Source: Streptomyces cyaneus (GTDB lineage Bacteria; Actinomycetota; Actinomycetes; Streptomycetales; Streptomycetaceae). Taken from it: a DNA stretch of 64,000 nt. The stretch covers positions 646,573 to 710,572 of the forward strand of contig NZ_RQJW01000006.1 in the NCBI RefSeq assembly GCF_004028635.1. The letters are read 5' to 3'. Positions 60,866 to 64,000 of this stretch are shown here, in pieces. The notes below the pieces were generated by a model. The model saw nothing but the letters and a program-made list of their open reading frames with translations. It ran no database searches and was not told the DNA's origin. A program made the position numbers and the translations under genes. Position 1 is the stretch's first letter. Every line of letters starts with the position of its first letter.

Positions 60866-61387
60866 GTGGCAGGTTCGAACGGCAAGCAGAAGTCGGTCCG
60901 CAACATGGTCCTCTCCCTGGGAGTGACCGTGCTCGCGGCGGGGGTCATCTATCTCTTCGTTCCCCATGAGGACGGCGCTCCCGACCTCCCGCGGGTCGAC
61001 TACCGCGTCGAGCTGCTCACGGCCCGCCGCGCGGCGTCCTACCCCGTGCTCGCGCCCCAGGGCCTGCCCGACACCTGGAAGGCGACGTCCGTCCGCTTCA
61101 AGGGCGACGACTTCGACGCCTGGCACCTCGGCTTCCACGTCCCGGGTGGCCAGTACGTGCAGGTCGAGCAGTCGGCCGAGAAGCCGGCGACCTTCCTGGA
61201 GGAGGCCACCCGGGGCGGGCAGGCGACCAAGGTGACCGAGGAGATCGGCGACCGGACGTGGACGCGGTACACGGGCGGGCGGTACGACGCGCTCGTGCAC
61301 CAGGAGAAGGGCGCGACCACCGTGGTGGCGGGCACGGGTTCGTTCGAGCAGCTGACCCAGATGGCGAAGGCGCTCAAGGCGGAGTGA
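60866..61387 (+). CDS. DUF4245 domain membrane protein
   Basis: Single-pass protein of 173 aa: helix RNMVLSLGVTVLAAGVIYLF near the N-terminus and an extracytoplasmic domain (YPVLAPQGLPDTWKATSVRF; GGQYVQVEQSAEKPATFLEE; GATTVVAGTGSFEQLTQMAK). Conserved next to glpX in actinobacteria; function unknown. GTG start close to GGGGGC. Confidence 0.88.
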   Translation: MAGSNGKQKSVRNMVLSLGVTVLAAGVIYLFVPHEDGAPDLPRVDYRVELLTARRAASYPVLAPQGLPDTWKATSVRFKGDDFDAWHLGFHVPGGQYVQVEQSAEKPATFLEEATRGGQATKVTEEIGDRTWTRYTGGRYDALVHQEKGATTVVAGTGSFEQLTQMAKALKAE

Positions 61388-61406
61388 CCGTCCGCGCACG
61401 ACTTGG

Positions 61407-61436
61407 CTGATGACTCGGCTGACCACTTGGCTGACG
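61407..61436 (+). repeat. Short direct repeats TTGGCTGA
   Basis: Three GGCTGA units about 13 bases apart (ACTTGGCTGATGACTCGGCT...) just after the DUF4245 stop and before its terminator. Confidence 0.5.
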
Positions 61437-61474
61437 ACGAGAGGCCCCCGGCGACAGCGCCGGGGGCCTCTCGT
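61437..61474. terminator. Strong bidirectional terminator
   Basis: 17-bp perfect stem ACGAGAGGCCCCCGGCG / CGCCGGGGGCCTCTCGT with an ACAG loop, between the convergent DUF4245 and nitroreductase genes. Confidence 0.85.
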
Positions 61475-61512
61475 GTGCGCGGGATCGGTGCCCGCTGGGT
61501 GCTCGGGTCGAC

Positions 61513-62103
61513 TCAGACGGTCGTGATGACCTGGTCGAACTCCAGGCGGGGGGAGCGCGGGTACCAGGCGTCGGGGCCCGGCTTGCCGATGTTGACGACC
61601 ATCAGCGGGGTGTGGTCGTCGTCCAGGAACTCCTTGCGGACGCCCTCGAAGTCGAAGCCGGTCATCGGGCCCGCGGCCAGCCCGGCGGCGCGGACGCCGA
61701 CGATGAAGTACGCGGCCTGCAGGGCGGCGTTCAGCCCGGCGGCGTTCTCGCGGGCCGCGCGCTCGCTGAAGAAGAGGTCCTTGGCCTGGGGGAACGCCGG
61801 GAAGAGGGCCGGCAGCTCCTCGTGGAACTCGTTGTCCGCGGACAGGATCGCGACCAGCGGGGCGGCGGCGGTCTTGGCCTGGTTGCCCTCGGCCATGTGC
61901 TGCACCAGACGCTCACGGGCCTCGGCGGAGCGGACCAGGGTGATGCGCAGCGGGGTCTGGTTGAAGGCGGTGGGGCCGTACTTGACCAGGTCGTAGATCG
62001 CCTGGACCTGCTCCTCGGTCACCGGCTCGTCGGTGAAGGAGTTCGCGGTGCGGGCCTCGCGGAACAGCAGGTCCTGGGCGGCGGAGTCAAGAACGAGAGA
62101 CAT
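61513..62103 (-). CDS. Nitroreductase family protein, malonic semialdehyde reductase-like
   Basis: Flavoenzyme of 196 aa similar to RutE/YdfG-type reductases. Motifs: REARTANSFTDEPVTEEQVQ, YDLVKYGPTAFNQTPLRITL (FMN binding), and C-terminal MTGFDFEGVRKEFLDDDHTP ... LMVVNIGKPG. RutE reduces malonic semialdehyde; the substrate here is not established. The start at 62103 fits the family N-terminus. Confidence 0.88.
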   Translation of the reverse strand: MSLVLDSAAQDLLFREARTANSFTDEPVTEEQVQAIYDLVKYGPTAFNQTPLRITLVRSAEARERLVQHMAEGNQAKTAAAPLVAILSADNEFHEELPALFPAFPQAKDLFFSERAARENAAGLNAALQAAYFIVGVRAAGLAAGPMTGFDFEGVRKEFLDDDHTPLMVVNIGKPGPDAWYPRSPRLEFDQVITTV

Positions 62104-62258
62104 ACGTGAACCTTCTCGGGATGTTCGTCGTGCGCGTAAGCGGACCCAGGGCATAAGCGGACCGGGGACCGGTTGTCGTCGTCGACGGTACGCGAGACAA
62201 GTTCAAGCTTCAACAAAGACTGGGGTCTGGTGATCCGCCTCACAGCCCCGGCCAGGCG

Positions 62259-62507
62259 TCAACGCCCGTCGTCGCCGCCGTCCTCCTGCCCCGCCTCGGC
62301 CTCGGCCTCCTCGGCGAGCGCCGCGTCCAGCCGCGCCCGGGCCCCCTCCAGCCAGCGCCGGCACACCTTGGCCAGCTCCTCGCCCCGCTCCCACAGCGCG
62401 AGGGACTCCTCCAGCGTCGTACCGCCCGCCTCCAGCCGCCGTACGACCTCGATCAGCTCGTCCCGGGCCTGCTCGTACCCGAGGGCCTCTTCCACCTTGC
62501 TGGTCAT
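62259..62507 (-). CDS. xseB: Exodeoxyribonuclease VII small subunit
   Basis: Small helical subunit (82 aa): YEQARDELIEVVRRLEAGGT, TLEESLALWERGEELAKVCR. It associates with XseA to degrade single-stranded DNA into oligonucleotides. It lies 49 bases after xseA with AGGGTGGG upstream of the ATG; the spacer contains the repeats described for xseA. Confidence 0.95.
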   Translation of the reverse strand: MTSKVEEALGYEQARDELIEVVRRLEAGGTTLEESLALWERGEELAKVCRRWLEGARARLDAALAEEAEAEAGQEDGGDDGR

Positions 62508-62546
62508 TCGCCCACCCTATGCATCGCGCGGTCCATCGACTTGTAC

Positions 62547-62578
62547 GGCCGGTCCATCAACTGGCCGGTCCATCAACT
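62547..62578 (-). repeat. Tandem 16-bp repeat at the 3' end of xseA
   Basis: On the plus strand GGCCGGTCCATCAACT occurs twice without spacing (62547-62562 and 62563-62578). A third, partial copy lies at 62528-62547 (CGGTCCATCGACTTGTACGG). The repeat includes the last codons of xseA; the 16-base period shifts the frame and creates the TGA now ending the gene. Confidence 0.85.
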
Positions 62579-63774
62579 CGTACGGAGAACTCCCCCTCGG
62601 CGACACGCGCCCGCAGCGCCTCGTCCGCCGTCACCTCGCCCGGGTCACGGACCACATGCCCGTCGGCCTTCTGCAGGACCGCATAGCCCCGCTTCAGGGT
62701 CGCCGCGGGGGAGAGGGCCACCACGCGCGCGTGCGTGTGCGTCAGCTCCGACTCGGCGCGGTCGAGGAGGTGGCCGAGGCAGCGCCGGCTTCGGTCGAGG
62801 AGGGAGGTCACGTGATCGGCCCGTTCGTCGATCATCCGGTGCGGATCCTCTATCGAGGGTCGCGCGAGGGCATGCGCGAGCCCACGCTCCTCCCGCTCGA
62901 TGTACGCCTCGACACACCGCCGGGCCCGGTCGCGCAGCATCCGCACCCGCTCGTACTCCTCACCCACGTCCGGTACGACCTTCTTGGCCGCGTCGGTCGG
63001 AGTGGAGGCCCGCAGATCGGCGACGTGGTCGAGGAGGGGGTTGTCGGGCTCGTGCCCGATGGCGGACACCACCGGCGTACGGCATGAGGCGACGGCCCGC
63101 ACCAGCTGCTCGTCGGAGAAGGGCAGCAGGTCTTCCACGCTGCCGCCGCCTCGGGCAACGATGATCACATCCACGTCGTCGATCTCGTCGAGCTCCTTCA
63201 CCGCCTGCACGACCTGCGGTACGGCGTGCACGCCCTGCACGGGGACGTTGCGCACCTCGAAGCGGACGGCGGGCCAGCGGTGGCGGGCGTTCTCCAGCAC
63301 GTCCCGCTCGGCGGCGGAGGCGCGTCCGCAGACGAGGCCGATCAGCTGCGGGAGGAACGGCAGCGGCTTCTTCCGCTCCGGTGCGAAGAGCCCCTCCGCG
63401 GCGAGGGCCTTCTTCAGCATCTCCAGCCGGGCAAGGAGCTCGCCGACGCCGACGGGCTTTATCTCGGTGGCACGCAGGGAGAGCTGGCCACGGGGCGCGT
63501 ACCACTCGGGCTTGGCGAGTACGACGACGCGGGCGCCCTCGCTCACCACGCCGGCGACGGCGTCGAAGACCTGCCGATAGCAGGTCACGCTGACGGAGAT
63601 GTCGTACGAGGGATCCCGCAACGTCAGAAACACGACGCCGGCACCGGGGCGCCGCGACAACTGCGTGATCTGCCCCTCGACCCACACCGCCCCGAGCCGA
63701 TCGATCCACCCCCCGATGAGCCGCGACACCTCACCGACGGGCAGGGGCGATTCGGGGGACGTGTTCACAGCCAT
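62557..63774 (-). CDS. xseA: Exodeoxyribonuclease VII large subunit
   Basis: Nuclease subunit of 405 aa. An N-terminal OB-fold (LPVGEVSRLIGGWIDRLGAV; WVEGQITQLSRRPGAGVVFL) binds single-stranded DNA; the catalytic domain has GLVCGRASAAERDVLENARH, DVDVIIVARGGGSVEDLLPF and PVVSAIGHEPDNPLLDHVAD. The C-terminus is unusual: the gene ends in a tandem 16-base repeat whose second copy supplies the stop (see 62547-62578). Confidence 0.96.
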   Translation of the reverse strand: MAVNTSPESPLPVGEVSRLIGGWIDRLGAVWVEGQITQLSRRPGAGVVFLTLRDPSYDISVSVTCYRQVFDAVAGVVSEGARVVVLAKPEWYAPRGQLSLRATEIKPVGVGELLARLEMLKKALAAEGLFAPERKKPLPFLPQLIGLVCGRASAAERDVLENARHRWPAVRFEVRNVPVQGVHAVPQVVQAVKELDEIDDVDVIIVARGGGSVEDLLPFSDEQLVRAVASCRTPVVSAIGHEPDNPLLDHVADLRASTPTDAAKKVVPDVGEEYERVRMLRDRARRCVEAYIEREERGLAHALARPSIEDPHRMIDERADHVTSLLDRSRRCLGHLLDRAESELTHTHARVVALSPAATLKRGYAVLQKADGHVVRDPGEVTADEALRARVAEGEFSVRVDGPAS

Positions 63775-63853
63775 GCCGCGAGCGTATCGGCCACGACTGA
63801 CAACACGGCCCAGCCGGCCAGGTAACCGTGATGCTCCGCGGCCCCGGGGTTTT

Positions 63854-63940
63854 CCTCGCCCCCGCCGCCCCTACCCGTCCCGTCCTTGAAGGGGCTCCGC
63901 CCCTTCGACCCCGCCAGGGGGCTCTGCCCCCTGGACCCCC
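63854..63940 (-). repeat. Dispersed GC-rich repeat, copy 4 (inverted)
   Basis: Inverted relative to copy 3: CCCGCCGCCCCTACCC, then CTTGAAGGGGCTCCGCCCCT, CCCCGCCAGGGGGCTCTGCC and CCCTGGACCCCC. Matches the tail and hairpins of the copy at 56278. Confidence 0.85.
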
Positions 63941-63971
63941 GCTCCTCACCCGCCGGAGGGGCTGAGTTACT

Positions 63972-64000
63972 CAGCCCGTCCGGCGTTTGAGGACGAGGCC
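63972..64000 (+). repeat. Dispersed GC-rich repeat, copy 5 (cut by window end)
   Basis: Head sequence CAGCCCGTCCGGCGTTTGAG then GACGAGGCC, identical to copy 3, truncated by the window edge. With copy 4 it forms an inverted pair downstream of an unseen gene. Confidence 0.85.

Overview
The window looks like core chromosome of a Streptomyces. Evidence: very high G+C with GTG starts, a WhiB regulator, a DasR-type chitinase promoter, an actinobacterial Tad pilus locus, and the gene neighbourhood oxyR-ahpC-ahpD, fumC, class I fumarase, whiB, glpX, DUF4245, xseB, xseA. From memory this resembles S. coelicolor around SCO5003-SCO5056, but no search was run. No rRNA, tRNA, CRISPR array, prophage or insertion sequence was recognised.

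Layout. 1-9901: GntP-type permease followed by decayed copies of its own 3' end, a PH-like acidic protein, a secreted M14 carboxypeptidase, a large LuxR/ATPase regulator, two signalling proteins (MEDS domain; RsbW-like ATPase) and an Nramp-type transporter. 9906-12337: ECF sigma factor with a membrane partner and a second PH-like protein. 12344-14072: GH18 chitinase under a promoter carrying a DasR-type site. 14234-25606: a Tad/Flp pilus locus with a histidine kinase/response regulator pair, pilin, TadG-like protein, lipoprotein and OmpA-like protein. 25687-29941: small conserved genes (DUF192, LLM oxidoreductase, GNAT, methyltransferase, AlkZ-like HTH_42). 30500-36623: candidate 6C-like RNA, membrane protein, Z-prenyl synthase, PIN-PhoH protein, secreted transglycosylase-like protein and AI-2E family permease. 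36642-39210: AhpD/AhpC peroxidase and divergent OxyR, again followed by decayed copies of the oxyR 3' end. 39352-44300: FtsX-type ABC exporter with PadR regulator, RHH protein and SPFH protein. 44549-50113: class A PBP, SpoIIE phosphatase and DUF402. 50186-58123: class II and class I fumarases flanking a two-gene island. 58288-63774: DUF1707 protein, WhiB, GlpX, DUF4245, nitroreductase-like protein and exonuclease VII.

The most notable system is the overlapping pair at 51665-55968. A small helical protein ends in a short motif (GTVYQAGRDMHV) that recurs near the N-terminus of the adjacent STAND ATPase with WD40 repeats (GTVYQSAQSMIV). This is the architecture of an NLR-like receptor and a Bell-type effector joined by an amyloid signalling motif, which suggests a regulated cell-death or immune module placed between two housekeeping fumarase genes.

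The most unusual DNA-level signal is that three unrelated genes (the gntP-like gene, oxyR and xseA) are each followed by direct repeats of their own 3' ends. In xseA the repeat appears to have made the present stop codon.
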